A DNA stretch of 64,000 nucleotides from Hydractinia symbiolongicarpus (lineage: Eukaryota > Cnidaria > Hydrozoa > Anthoathecata > Hydractiniidae), in assembly GCF_029227915.1 (NCBI RefSeq), contig NC_079886.1:18204501-18268500 (forward strand), written 5' to 3'. Made by a program: the position numbers and the translations under genes. Shown here piece after piece: positions 11,843-24,044 of this stretch (position 1 is the stretch's first letter; each line of letters begins with the position of its first letter). A model generated the notes under the pieces. It was not told where the DNA came from. It saw only the letters and a list, made by a program, of their open reading frames with translations, and ran no database searches.

Positions 11843-14760
11843 AATATGAAAGCAAAATAGAAAAAAAGATAGGGGCGGGTTGTGGGAGCGAAAACGTTTG
11901 TTAATTACAGCAACAACCCTACGGAAAATAAAAGCACAATCACTTGCATGACATGCGAATGACTTACCCATTGCCTTTCTTTCTTTCGCAACCTTGAAAA
12001 ATTTCAGACTTTTACTTGCATTTTTTATGCTAACAGAGAAAAATGCTCTCGAGCTTTCTACGATCGAGCAGAAAATGCAGTCGTATGGAAACATACCTTC
12101 ACTAAAAACTGAAGAGATACCAGTATTTATTGACAAAGACAATACTGTAAAATATTGGGTTCGAGGGCACCATACCAGTTTAATGGGAAACCAAAATAGA
12201 AGAAGACTAAAATTCGGCTCAATAAGGAAATTCTGAAGCCCTTGCTCAAGAAGAGTATGTGATGGCCTTAAAATGATGAATGAATCTGTTGGACATGTTC
12301 CAAAATTTTTTATTCAAATCTATGCCATTTCTACTAAAAACATTGAGGAAATTTACTTCTTAAAATAAAATGAACACAGTACTCAAACGAGCTTGAATAA
12401 GATGGACTGCGACTTATATTTGTCAATGAACAAATGAAAACTTAAATTTACAAAACTTATTGGTGAGGCAATATAGGGGGTGCGAATAAGCATTGCTTAA
12501 AAATAACAATAAAAATTGTGTCTATGCAAACATTGCCTAGAGCCTCAACCTATTGAGCAAGGTAGAGGCTTTACAAGTGAGTACATGAACAATATAGCTG
12601 CCAGTAGTATTTTGTATATGTAACGAAACTTACGTGAAATATTTATATTGTTAATTAATGGATTAGTATGACTAGCTAGCCTAGCAATCGTTCATTTACT
12701 TGAAATATGTGCTCTTTGCGGAGGTTGAAATCCCCTGTTGTGGGCGATGCTGGAAGGTTGTTTACAATATCAAAATAGTTTTTGTGAGAGCTGCCAAAGC
12801 AATGTTTACTTGTGTAAGCAAATTTTTCCTGAGAATGGTTTCCCTAGGTTGTGGATTTTGGTATTGTTAAGTTGTTGTTCTACAACATTTTATAAGAACA
12901 ATGCATAATGCACAATACAAACTGTGCTGAAAGAAAGTGTATGACTAAGGTCACGGTACATGATCAATAAATTGAGCTGCTGCTAAGATATGACTAATGC
13001 TGTAACTTTTATCATTATTATGTATTTCTTGTTTTGTCTTCTATCACGAATCTTACACACAATGTAACCGTATTTGTTAGCTAACCAGAAGCATATGAAA
13101 CAGCTTGGAAACCAAGAATATGTATGATACAACCAGAAGAAATCTTAGATTTAGAAAGACCAGATTTTAAGAAACTTTGACAGGCTCTAACATAAAGGAC
13201 ACAAAATACCAAAAAATGCGTACAAACATAGCAAGTGTTGTTCATATATCAATATTGCAGTGCAAACCTCAAAATATCCTTGTATATAAAATATTTTTTA
13301 GGGCACAATGATTAAACATTTGAGGCTCAGATTACAAAAGACTTAAAAATCTCCAGCTTCAGCCAAATGCTTATTTTTCATGTAAGAGCAAAGGTGTAGA
13401 ATATACAGCCGGAAAAGCATCTGTGCTAAAATAAAAATCTTATTTTAATAATCTTCTGCATTCCATTTTGATGTTTAAATTCCATTTTGGTGTTTTATTT
13501 AGGAAAATATGATGATTTATAAAACGACTGCAGACTTGTTTTTTACCTTTCCCATAACAATAAAGATTTTGAGATGCTCTACGTATTGAAATAAATTATT
13601 ATATTTTAAGTAGTAGTTAATATAGGCAGTGGTTTTTTATATAAAACAACCGCACACCATACACTAAATATTTCGCCCTGATCCACTCAGATTGGATACG
13701 TTTTTTTTGTTTTTATTTTTTGACCAAAGTTTATCAAAGTTTACAAGAATTAATGCTAACTCAACTTTTCCAAATTTCATAAATTGTAATAATCTATATA
13801 TAATTACTTTATAATCTGAAAATTTATCGTGACAAAACTGAAATTTTCAAAGCAACATAATACTGTGGTTAAATTTTATTTATATTAAAAAAAAAGTTAT
13901 TTTAAAAACGAGGCTATTCTTAGAAAGCTCGTCTATATAAAAGGGTTTGACCGCAACTTTCAACTAGCAATTGAGACACTTAACGAACAGAAATATTTAC
14001 GAAATTCAGTTATCTGTTAGACCTCTCGGTAAGGAACTAAGGGATGAGAATCATTTCTCGTACTAACCTCTTTAATTGAGTTTTGCATAATTAAAAAATT
14101 CAGAAAAGGTCTATTACAATCATTCAAGAGCACTTGGACCTTTCGTATTTGCAGAATTTTTGAAGTAAGCTTTTGAGGTAAACTCTTCCACGTTTCATCA
14201 ACATGACTTATTGTACCCAATCAACAAAACTCACGACGTGTAGCTATCATGTTCAACCATTTTTTATGCAAAAAAAACACATTCATGCAGAGCCTCTTGT
14301 AAAAAAAAAATGAGGAAGTTCAGTGGAAGTTCACTCATTTTCAAAATAACACTTTGCGTATAATATACGTGCTTGTCCTTAATTGTAACTGTTCATCTTC
14401 GCCTGTAATCGCTTTGTCTAGCCAGGTAGAAAAGGGCAACCTTAAGGCTGGGTACACACAAGGTTGAAGGTAATCTCGATGCCCTTTCGTGTATGTTAGC
14501 AGAATAGGAAAAGAAGAAAGTGAGCAAGCTAAAGTTTACAACCCCACGTGGTTCTTTAAATCTTACCTCCCACTTTCAAACAACTTAATTTCAAAACACA
14601 TATACATTATTAGTATTTGAGATATGTATATCTCTTTTTTCCTGATTTGTAAATTATAAGAGAGTACTATAAAAAGGTTAAGCAATCTACTTGCATGCAA
14701 ATTCAAACGCCATCTTGAATACGACTTCCCGCGTAAAGCGGCAAACATCAAAGTTATTTT
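11843..14760. other. long AT-rich interval with an isolated promoter-like site
   Basis: No recognised gene. Overlapping open frames at 11819-12142 (minus) and 11994-12236 (plus) occupy the same DNA and neither resembles a family I know. The notable feature is the TATA box at 13934-13943, listed separately. Confidence 0.4.
13934..14030 (+). promoter_or_regulatory. orphan TATA promoter-like segment
   Basis: TATATAAAAG at 13934-13943 is a near-ideal TATA box. A pyrimidine-rich initiator-like ACTTTCAACT follows about 25 bases later and a good splice donor (CGGTAAGG) at 14029. That is the layout of a core promoter plus a short non-coding first exon on the plus strand. I could not find the matching acceptor or coding exons. 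Confidence 0.3.
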
Positions 14761-14974
14761 GACGTCATTACGTTGTATGTCGACACTTGGAGGAAAGGTC
14801 GACACAATTAAAATGTCAATGGGAAACTTAAAGGGGGATTTATTGTATATATCAACAAGTTGCCTTATCCGAAATAAAGTTGCTAGAAAGATAAACAGGA
14901 TAAGGCGGCTGCAACATGTCTATTGCTCAGACGTTTCATATAACTAGCACACGCCTGAGCAACGTAATGACGTC
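14761..14974. mobile_element. short palindromic MITE-like element
   Basis: A 15-base inverted repeat (GACGTCATTACGTTG) is perfect at 14761-14775 and 14960-14974 and encloses about 185 bp. Nested inverted repeats lie inside: GCCTTATCC with GGATAAGGC, and TTGCTCAG with CTGAGCAA. The outer arms contain a CRE-like TGACGTCA or half of one. No other copy was noticed here. Confidence 0.55.
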
Positions 14975-16135
14975 CAACTTAGATTAAATCCGAATTAAGG
15001 TTGAAGTGTTGTAAGGTTAAAACCACGAGCTAATCATGAACTCTTTATTTGCTTTAAGAAGTGTGTTACATATATCGCGACCTTTTTTACAATCGCATGG
15101 CTAATGTTTCGGATCTTGTTATGTCAAAGAGATACAAAACCACTACCCGTAAACGACAAGGCATATGATCAGTCAAATTTCGGTAAGTATTCATAACTTT
15201 CTGTAAACAAAATGAGTTCTCTCCATCCTTTGTTTATAGGCAAAGTTGTCAACCAACTTCATACACTTGTTTTTTATAACTCCCACCCCGCTTCGGTCCT
15301 TTCAGAATACTCAAATGCTCAATTCAAACAGGATTAAGACAATAGATTAATAGTCCAATGAATCTTTCTTTAAAATTGTTCGAATTAAGAACCGCCGAGA
15401 GGTTCCTTTTTTTTACAATTTAGTTGTTTAAATAAAAATAAAAATTGTGGCCTAATTTTGACACAGGCTGTGCTACCTTACTACTAAATCTTCCTTCACC
15501 AAAAGAAAACAATCCTGTTGGATTCAGCAGTCGAAATGATTCACCACCATAACCAGCCAATTTCGCAGAGGTTTAGGATAAATTGTCAGCGACTTCTATT
15601 TTCATTAACATCTAAGGAATTACAGAAATTGTGTATACTGCCACGACTAATCGTTTACGTTGTGTGATTTCCTAAACAACTAGCTCTTTCTTTTTGTTTG
15701 CCGGTTTTTACATACCCTCACCCTAAAATCATGCGTCCAAATACATCTAAATTTAGCCCTTTACATGCCGAAGTACAGGAGTGCCGGAGGAAGGGAGGTG
15801 TAAAATTGCCCCACCACTATTTCCTTGTGTTTAATGGTAGGTCATAAAACTTGGTACAAATGACGTCTGTCATGTCACAACAATTAAAGATCATACCCCG
15901 CATAAGTAGGGTTAGGAACATAAAAGATTATAACAGAAAGCCTAGTATTGTGCTTCTCCGAATAGGCGCAGTTTCATGATCAATGTCATTGGTCCCACTG
16001 AAAAGAAGATCAATATCTGCCAACCATTTGTTTTACGCTTACATTTGATGCAACATAGTTGAGTTGAGAATTCTCACTGGTATATTGATATATGAATCCT
16101 CTTTTGTTTCATCTTTTCAATAAGGAAATGGTCTG
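14975..16135. other. AT-rich spacer
   Basis: No gene or repeat that I can support. Confidence 0.4.
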
Positions 16136-16381
16136 ATGATCATCCAAACCACTATTACCATATTCGTTTGTTTCCAAATTATCGGTGCTAAGTCTTGGAC
16201 TCCATCTCACTTAAAAAAACCGGTGTCATTCGATCTGTTTGAATCTTCATCGCCAACTTTCCCGGACATAAATCGTGACAAAGGAGGACGGAATTTTAAA
16301 AATCATAACCACAAAAAATTGGGAAAAGCCGTTTCCGTATCAATAACACGCACTTTGAACTTGTCAAAATTCGCTTTTTGA
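16136..16381 (+). CDS. possible secreted 81-aa protein, unrecognised
   Basis: An ATG-started frame whose first 19-20 residues form a plausible signal peptide (hydrophobic, ending IIGAKS), followed by a polar, basic chain without cysteines. A different frame opens just after (from 16384) and stays open apart from one TGA. The region could therefore be a decayed or mis-spliced gene. No family recognised. Confidence 0.2.
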   Translation: MIIQTTITIFVCFQIIGAKSWTPSHLKKPVSFDLFESSSPTFPDINRDKGGRNFKNHNHKKLGKAVSVSITRTLNLSKFAF

Positions 16382-19300
16382 CAATGTTCGCGGCGGATTT
16401 GGGACTGCAGCTTGTAGGTTTTTTGCTTAAATCTGAAATCTTAATAAGTCCTAATGCTTGCTGACGACGGGACACCGAAATATCGATTCTCGATTTTTCG
16501 CACCTTGCGTGGTCGTCGAGGGGATTGTTCCATAATGCGCACATTTGGATAAGTGCAGCTAGCGTATTTTTGATGTTGGTTACTCAGCCTACACCCCAAA
16601 GTAGAAGTTTACACCCTATCTACAGCAGAGTATGGGCAAAGTAATGTCGTTTGGCCATTTATAAACATTGTTTTGATGTCGCGATCGCCTTTTTATATCT
16701 ATTGCGTTTGGAGATTTTTTGATAATAGATTTGTCTGTTTGTCACGAGAGCTATTTATATTTAATCAAAAATGTTGAAACATTGAAACATTTACTTCAAT
16801 AATTTTAAGGGGAAAATGAATGATATGGGAATCTCTCTTTCAACAAGCTAAACCAGCCAGCTTTAAGACACATTTTTGTATTAGGTAGATTTTAACTATT
16901 TTGTTGAATTAGCTAGAACTTATATTTAGAATTTCGGGTCAATTAATATCCCAAGAAAATGTATCTTCAGATAACATTTAAAATATTGCTAGCTATAGCT
17001 ATATATAAGACTTGCGGTTACACTAACTCACCAGAAAATATACGTCTACCTCTGATAGAAAAGCAAACAATAAAATAAATATACATGAGATCCAAATCTC
17101 TTTGGCCAACCTCTTTTTAAAAAACAAAATACATTTTCTTTGGGTGTTTACGGTAAAACACTAACAATTTAAGAACCAAAACTGTAAACAAAATGTGAAC
17201 AAAAAAATGTCTACAAATTCCAAGTTTTAAACTGTGCTTTAAACTTATAAATTATAATTGTCACGATGGAAAGAAGCGAGTCATTCAATAAGAAAAAGAC
17301 ATTACAGAAGAAGTATCCGTCGCGCATCTAATTGCCATAAAATATAGACTCCCTCAAAAGATAATACATCTAACAAAACTCACTGTTTTAAGATGTCTTG
17401 AACCTTGAGTTCTTCAAAGAAGGATATAATAAATCCAATAAACACTCTCAAAAAATCTATTTTTCAAAAAAAAAACAAGTTTCATGTGATGCCGCAATCT
17501 AAGCTTTTAGAATAGAGAGCTGTAAGAATGTTTTAATTGTGTTCGAAATTAAATTATTTTCGAACGTTTACTAATGTCAGAAGACATGGTTTCTACATAA
17601 ACATTTTATTTATTTATTTTTATTCAACTGTCAATGTTTTTGTGACTCAAAAAAAGACTTTGACTATATATTACTTCAATTCCTATGCTTTTATCAGGCT
17701 ACCAGGTACTAAATCGCTTAAAAACTGTTAAACCGGGCGCTATATGGAAAAACAGAAACCTTGGTTGTTTGCATAGACCTCACTGGGTTCAGTCCATGAC
17801 GTCACAATCTCACAACCCGTATATAAGTATGGTTAAAACAAAAATACAGGCCCCGGGTATTTAAAACACTTGCAGAACAAATTCTTTTGCGAAATAGGTT
17901 TTCGTGAATGTTTCATAATTAATTGCCGTTTCCAATATAAAAAATTCTACAGGTTTTGTCACAAAATTAATCGTGACCAAACAAAAAACTAAGAATCAGT
18001 GATTATAAATTTTTTTGAAGCTGTATAGTTATTTGGCTACTGTTATGTTTTAGCTAGATGTAGCAATAGGTAGTCACAACCCACGATGCAGCTTAAAACA
18101 ATGTAATGTACCAAACTAGACAAAAAACTTAACAGAACAGCAAAATACAAGTAGCTAGCTAGGATAGTGTGCTCTTTACTATGATTCAAGTTTGTAGCAA
18201 AAATCTCAAAATTGGTATGTTTAAGATTTATGCATGGTTAAAAGGTGATATACTTTAATGATATAAATTCAACTATCCTTAAAATACAAAGAGAATATTA
18301 AGCATAAGAACAACAACTAGAACACGTCAACATTGGCCATCGCTATCGTCCACATGTTCCTGCTACTGTGCCCCTCAGCAACAGCAACGACGCCTGAGAT
18401 TGATTTATACCTGTTGGTTGAAGAATAGTACAATTCTTACGACTCCTGTTCTCACTTTTTTGCTATGCTACAAACGCTTAAAAAGTCATTAAGACTGCGA
18501 GTGAAAACTGTCTTTCAGTTTGTGTGACAATAACTCTTCTTCCACAGCTTTAATGTTAATTATCACACAAAGCTTGTCTATCAAAACCATTGGTGTACAT
18601 AAGTTGAAATCTTGGAGAAGGACTGGCAGTTTTAGAAGTTTCGTGAGAGATAATAGATGCCATTTTATTTAAGTGTTAAATGCAGAGGAACACTAACGTT
18701 AGGATTGTGCTAGCTATACTATGTTTACAGTTCTTTGTTATGGTTTGGACAGTTAAATTCTGCGCATTTTAGTTTAACCAGGTCCAACGGAAGCCAGGTT
18801 GAAAATTTTTCTTCTCGTGTCCAGATTACTTTGCATGAGCTTTCAAAATAAATATCAAGTTACAACATGGTTAAGGTTTTACCTCTGAACTATATCCATT
18901 ATATTTCTTGTTCGTCGAACTTCTGAATGTCCGAACTTCAATGTGACCAGGTTGTAATTGGAACCATCAATCAATAGAAGTCGGGTGTCAAATAATAAAG
19001 GAAATTCTTTTTCTAATTTAGTTTGGACAACAACATCTTTTTTTAGATACTTCCATCCATAAATAAGTTGATTACATTAATTAAAATGTTGCAATTTCTT
19101 TAATCTCGGAATGTTTTTCGGACACTTTGTAACAACATGTTTGTTTTTTAGTTTACATTTAATTTGGTTCAGCCAAATGAAATATTGGCCATAAAACACT
19201 TTTTCGTGATTTATTTGCGTTATAGTAAAATTCGAATTTCAAATTTTTTTTTCATCGGCTTGCAAAATTTTACTGCAGATTTAAAAAAATTTACACACAG

Positions 19301-19551
19301 TTAGTAACAATATTAAAAACGGATAAAAAGGGAATTTCATGCAAATGACTAATGGTAATAATAAAATGCTAAGAATATACCAGGAAGGTTTTTATTTAAG
19401 ATGAATCTTATTAACAGTTTCAAAGTCTTATTTAGCCTTTAGTAATTCCAAAGTTTATGTTCCACCTTTTTAGACCTTTTTGCGGGTTCGGGAATAAATG
19501 ATGTTATTGTATTGTATTCCTTTTTTTGTCGCACTTTGTCTTTTCCCGACC
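16382..19551. other. AT-rich interval with repeat fragments
   Basis: About 18120-18240 resembles about 44400-44520 (shared TTTGTAGC(A/C)AAAATCT and AAAATTGGT), so it holds a dispersed repeat. Two short minus-strand frames at 18327-18412 and 18489-18668 look protein-like, but other frames over the second are also open. I call no gene. Confidence 0.4.
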
Positions 19552-19789
19552 TGTCGCACTTTGCAATCCCAGTTGTCGCACTTTGCAATCCCAGTTGTCG
19601 CACTTTGCAATCCCAGTTGTCGCACTTTGTAATCCCAGTTGTCGCACTTTGCAATCCCAGTTGTCGCACTTTGTAATCCCAGTTGTCGCACTTTGTAATC
19701 CCAATTGTCACGCTTTATAATCCCAATCTACGCACTTTGTAATCCCAGTTCTAGACCTTTGTAATCCCAGTTGTCACGCTTTATAATCC
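19552..19789. repeat. 22-bp minisatellite, about 11 units
   Basis: Tandem units of GTCGCACTTTGYAATCCCAG followed by TT, near-identical through the first eight and degenerate in the last three (TCACGCTTTATAATCC variants). All three minus-strand frames stay open through the array because 22 is not a multiple of three and the unit lacks stops. The resulting repetitive open frames are not genes. Confidence 0.95.
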
Positions 19790-20217
19790 TCGACATTTCT
19801 GCGCTATAATACTTTCGTATTTCTGAGAATACTTTTCTTAAAACGCTTTTTGTATAAATAAAGGGAAAAACACATGGCATTTACAGCTATCCTGTCCCGT
19901 TAAGTCCAAACTTCACGTGGAAATAAATTCTAACAACTTGGAATTTCTATTGCTTATTAGGTTTTAGTATTGCAATAGTCGTAATACTTACGTACATTTT
20001 TATACAAGAACATACCTCTAAATAAAGAAAGTTAGCATGGATGTGCCAGTTTGTTTCCGATCAGCAACCCAACGTTCGATATGACGTATCTCAATGAGAA
20101 AAAAAATGATTCGTATTTTTATTGTTATGATGTTTTTGATTCTGTTGGGTGATATTCTTACATACAAACATTATTATTATTTATTGCAAATACTTTACTA
20201 TCAGGAAATTTGAGTTC

Positions 20218-20890
20218 TTAACCCTATTCGGTCCGGGCGGGGGCGGATTCCGCGCCCCTGACGCTCTTTTTAATAACTCCTTATTGCTACGTTATTGCTA
20301 TGTTATTGCTATGTTACATGGCTTTGAAACTTGCTGAGTTTCAATATTTATCAATTAGACACCTGTATGCCATATTTTTAGGTCCCATACCTTTTAGAGA
20401 CCTGGATATTAGGCATTACTCGAAACTACCCTTAAAAATCTCTATGAAATCCTTATATTGGGGAAAGTTTAATAACTCCTGTTAGGATTGTCTTTAGAAC
20501 TTGAAACTTACAACACAACTTTATTTTATTAAGAAGAATCATTTTGCATAATTTGGACCGATTTTATCGGATTTTACTCGAAAATCGGAAAAAAACGGAT
20601 TTTCAGGCAATTTTTGGCACTTTTTATGCAATCTACGTAAAAACCGGAAAGTATGTTAAGTAACCTTCATTTAGCTTTCAGAAATTTCAAACAGAATGCA
20701 AAAATTCGCTCTGGAACAAAAGTAATTAAATTTTAAGCAGATAGTGGCATTTTTAACAAATTTTAAACTTCTGATGACGTCACAGAAAATTTATTGCTGC
20801 CATTGTGTTCCTTTTATGACGTACTATAAGTGTGGCAAGTTTAATTCAATTTGATTCGAAAAACCCCGGACCGAATCGGGGTAAAGTTAA
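20218..20890. mobile_element. CGATTCGGTCCGGG inverted-repeat element, near-complete copy
   Basis: About 670 bp. The left end reads TTAACCCTATTCGGTCCGGG and the reverse complement of the right end TTTACCCCGATTCGGTCCGG. TTAA lies at both edges (20218-20221 and 20887-20890), which would suit a TTAA-targeting transposon, but the TIR may itself include those bases. It is non-coding; the plus frames at 20149-20337 and 20300-20485 are incidental. Partial copies lie at 21166-21401 and 11427-11842. Confidence 0.75.
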
Positions 20891-21165
20891 CAGAATAGAA
20901 AAATAGTATATCTGCCGATCAAAAAAAGGATTATATCTTAAAGCGTTTGGATGACTATAAATTTTGCGGGTATTTTTAAATATTTAAATTGGATATGCTG
21001 CTAAATTGTCATCCTCGTCTTTTTTATTATGTGCAGAATGGTTCCTTGATCCCATAATCATGTTAATACTTTGTTATACTGAAGGTAGATTTGTTGGCAT
21101 ACTACACTCACTCTCACTCTTCTGAATAGTCTTTGAATTTCTTATAAGCATTTCCATAAGAATTA

Positions 21166-21401
21166 AGCGAGTTTTCTCCGGAGTTATTATATTTTCCCCA
21201 TTATAAGGATTTCATAGAGATTTTAAGTGTAGTTTCGAGTAATGGGCAATATCAACGCCTCTGAAAGGTATGGGACCTAAAAAATTAGCATTCAGGTGTC
21301 TAATAAATAAATGTTAAAACTCAGTAAGTATCATAGCCATATAAGAAAGCAATAAGGAGTTATTGAAAAAAACCGTCAGGGGGGCGGAATTTAAACCCAC
21401 T
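21166..21401. mobile_element. inverted partial copy of the CGATTCGGTCCGGG element
   Basis: Reverse-complement match to about 20240-20480. Shared blocks are GGAGTTATTA, AAGGATTTCATAGAGATTTT, GTTTCGAGTAATG, GGTATGGGACCTAAAAA and CAGGTGTCTAAT. Together with the copy to its left it forms a 1.2-kb fold-back arrangement. Confidence 0.75.
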
Positions 21402-22791
21402 TAAAATCATACCTGTTATAATCACTCCTAGTCCAAACTAAACTACATAAAATTCAGTGCATCATATGACATGGCAATTTAATCAAACCTATCTTTTTAA
21501 AGTAAATTGCGCCACCAGCAGGTGATCAATTCCATTCTTTGTTGTCAGGTGGCAAGAGTGATATAATGGATACAATTCTGGTTCTTTTACGACGAAATTA
21601 TTTTTGGATGATGCAAAACAATTGTAGGGTCTGAAATAAATTATGTTAACTTTGGCACCTTATTACAGCTTCAAAGAAGACTAACAAAAAGTTAAAAGTC
21701 ATAAAATATGATCACTCATTGCCCGTAGGAAGAAATTTAAGACAACTAAGGCCTTCGAAGGTTTGCAACAATTAACACCAGCAATTACCCACGTGGCCAA
21801 ACATGAAAATTAGACTGCTATCTTTTTAAGGTAATATATCTGTAAAATAAATTTATAGTATCGTAGTTTAGAAGTTACAGAATGATGATGACGTTTTTCA
21901 TTGTTTTGAAAATTTGGGGTCTTTAAATGCCTTGGTAATGATTGACATAAAATAATGGTCATAGATTTTGCCTACGTGTTTAAAAAAAATCTACAGAACC
22001 AGGAGTAGTCTTTTTACCTACTTAGAAAACAGCTGTTTTGTCTATGTGTTTAAAAAAATATTTCAAAGGTATGTAGACGGCACCGTAGTATGTCGCAGTG
22101 TTACAGAAGAGATAACACAAGTAACGAGCCGTATTCTTATTGTCTTCATAAGAAAGTTTACTAATTTTCATCAGAATGTCTGTGTTAGTATCACTTATTT
22201 GTAGACTATTTTTATGAAATTAATTTATTTTTAGAAAACCACGTGTTAAATATCAAGTTCTATTTTAAGAAGCATAATTATAATAGTTTGGAATTTCAGG
22301 AAATTGTACAATGTAATGACGTTTTTTAGATGAAAGGAACATATCACAACACTGTCAACGATAAAGGGAATTTACAAGCCGAAATAAAAGCTAACGCATT
22401 ACTGTCATTATAACATTTAAGGCAGGATGTTATGAACCTTTTTTTAAATAAATTAGGCTGCGCAAACATATTGATTTCTTTAGTAGTCGTCAAAAAGTTT
22501 TGACGACTGCAACCTCAAAAAGATGATTTGAAAATACCTGTAATGCCATTTGTCATTTTGCTTATCGTTATATTGCATAATACTTCAGTCATCTCATCTT
22601 TAGGTATCAATCATTTAGATTTGCCTTTGGTTTGATTATTTTATCGCTTATCTTGAAATAGATGTTATAGAAAGGAAATTCAAGTACTTCGTCATTTCAA
22701 TTCATCTGTAACATGATATTATTTATAACATCATTATTAGGTATTTAATTTTAGACTGCATCACTTCTTCTCTTTTTACCTTCCCTGCTTA
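21402..22791. other. spacer downstream of the multi-pass membrane protein gene
   Basis: AT-rich. The plus frame at 21968-22204 repeats the phrase CTACGTGTTTAAAAAAA/CTATGTGTTTAAAAAAA and is not convincing. Nothing else seen. Confidence 0.35.
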
Positions 22792-24044
22792 TCAACTACA
22801 ATCCTGGATATAATATTGCTGGAAATGGTCCCTTTTTTGGTTATTTCTAAGTTGGTCAGCACTCTGTAGCACGTTAGCAGCAAATTTATATCAATGGTAT
22901 GTAACACACCTGTGATAACTTTGCGCTAGCTCCACTTTTCATAGCTGCACTTTCCACAATCTCTGCATTATGGAACAATACGCTTCATGGCATTAAAAAG
23001 CATGGGAAATTGGTAAAAATGAACCGTGTTGATGCTGGCGCTTTGACCAATGTAAACAATTGCCGATGATGTAAAACTTAGGCCACAGACAGTCGATACC
23101 GACCAAAGAATAATTTCCTGTAAGAATTAATAATAAGAAAAAAGCTATTTGGCTGTATCTACTTAGTGACACTAATACATTAAACACGTACTCCTGTTGC
23201 ATCTACAATCAAAGTTGCCGTTACCTAGCTATCACATTTTGAGGAAATTGTGTAGCAAGCTTAAAGTTAAAGTCTAAAGTTTAACCCCTAGAATGTCTTG
23301 AAAGGTTTTTGTAGCACATCTCTTATATCAACCTAGCCGAAATAGGGTTATTATAAAAGTAAAATTTTACACTGGTATATCAATTTACTAAAATTTATTG
23401 AGTAAAATGGCGACTATAGGATGACGGTAGGGTACCTGCTAATCTTTTCTTCTCACTTACGTTAGGAGATAAACTTGGGTACAAATAATTAGTACTGTGA
23501 TACAATGAATAAAATCTTTAAATATTGTTTCTACTCCAATGTACACCAAACCAAGAAGTGTAACAAAGATGTAGTTGACTGATGCATACGTTAATGATGT
23601 AAAATATACTCTGTCTGTAGAAAAAAAACATTGTTATGCAGACGTCTGAAGTTTTTAAGTACTTGCATTCTTTGCATCATTGACTAACCTAGCAGACAAG
23701 TAATTAGTTTCAATGACAATGCAAGTAGTTTACCAGCATTACCTTAAATAACAAACACACGCTTCCTGTATATTTTGACCGAGAATAGTACTTCAATTGC
23801 GTATACGTGAGTGTTTTGTTCAAGTTCGTAAGAAATTTTTTAACACGTCAGCACGTCACGCGTGATACGATGTCGACACAGCATATTAGCAATACATTTC
23901 CCACACGCTTATTAAACCAATCACAAAGCCTGATATTGTAAACAGAACGGCAGCTACGATAGCCACTTCCTTTTGGCAAAAGAAAATCTGTGGTTTTCGG
24001 TGCATACATATCCAGCTATATGATTCATGTCTGCTTAGTAGCAT
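22792..24044 (-). CDS. probable multi-exon small membrane protein (three or four TM), unrecognised
   Basis: Four exons join with consistent phases: 23896-24044, 23461-23610, 22910-22982 and 22792-22863, giving 147 aa. Sites are GTATTG...GACAG, GTAAGT...TGAAG and GTGTGT...CTACAG; the last intron is only 46 nt but has a CTAAC branch-point word. Residues 27-48, 53-76 and 83-99 are hydrophobic helices. The tail (101-147) is polar, ending in a basic, glutamine-rich stretch (NNQKRDHFQQ). Exon 2 has a tandem acceptor (CAG then ACAG); only the second keeps the frame. From 23117 down to 22968 another frame, behind an excellent acceptor (AATTCTTACAG), encodes a fourth hydrophobic helix (AIVYIGQSAS inside it). 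It cannot be joined in phase, so an alternative or mis-modelled exon is likely. A TATA-like TATATATG lies about 70 bases upstream of the ATG. No family recognised. Confidence 0.45.

Noticed and set aside
11819-12236. Overlapping antisense open frames
   Set aside because: Neither has recognisable motifs; chance frames of this length are expected in AT-rich DNA.
18327-18668. Two short protein-like minus-strand frames behind acceptor-like sequences
   Set aside because: Other frames are also open over the same DNA and part of the interval is a dispersed repeat.
19439-19720. Overlapping open frames with repetitive peptides on both strands
   Set aside because: They are translations of the 22-bp minisatellite in different registers, not genes.
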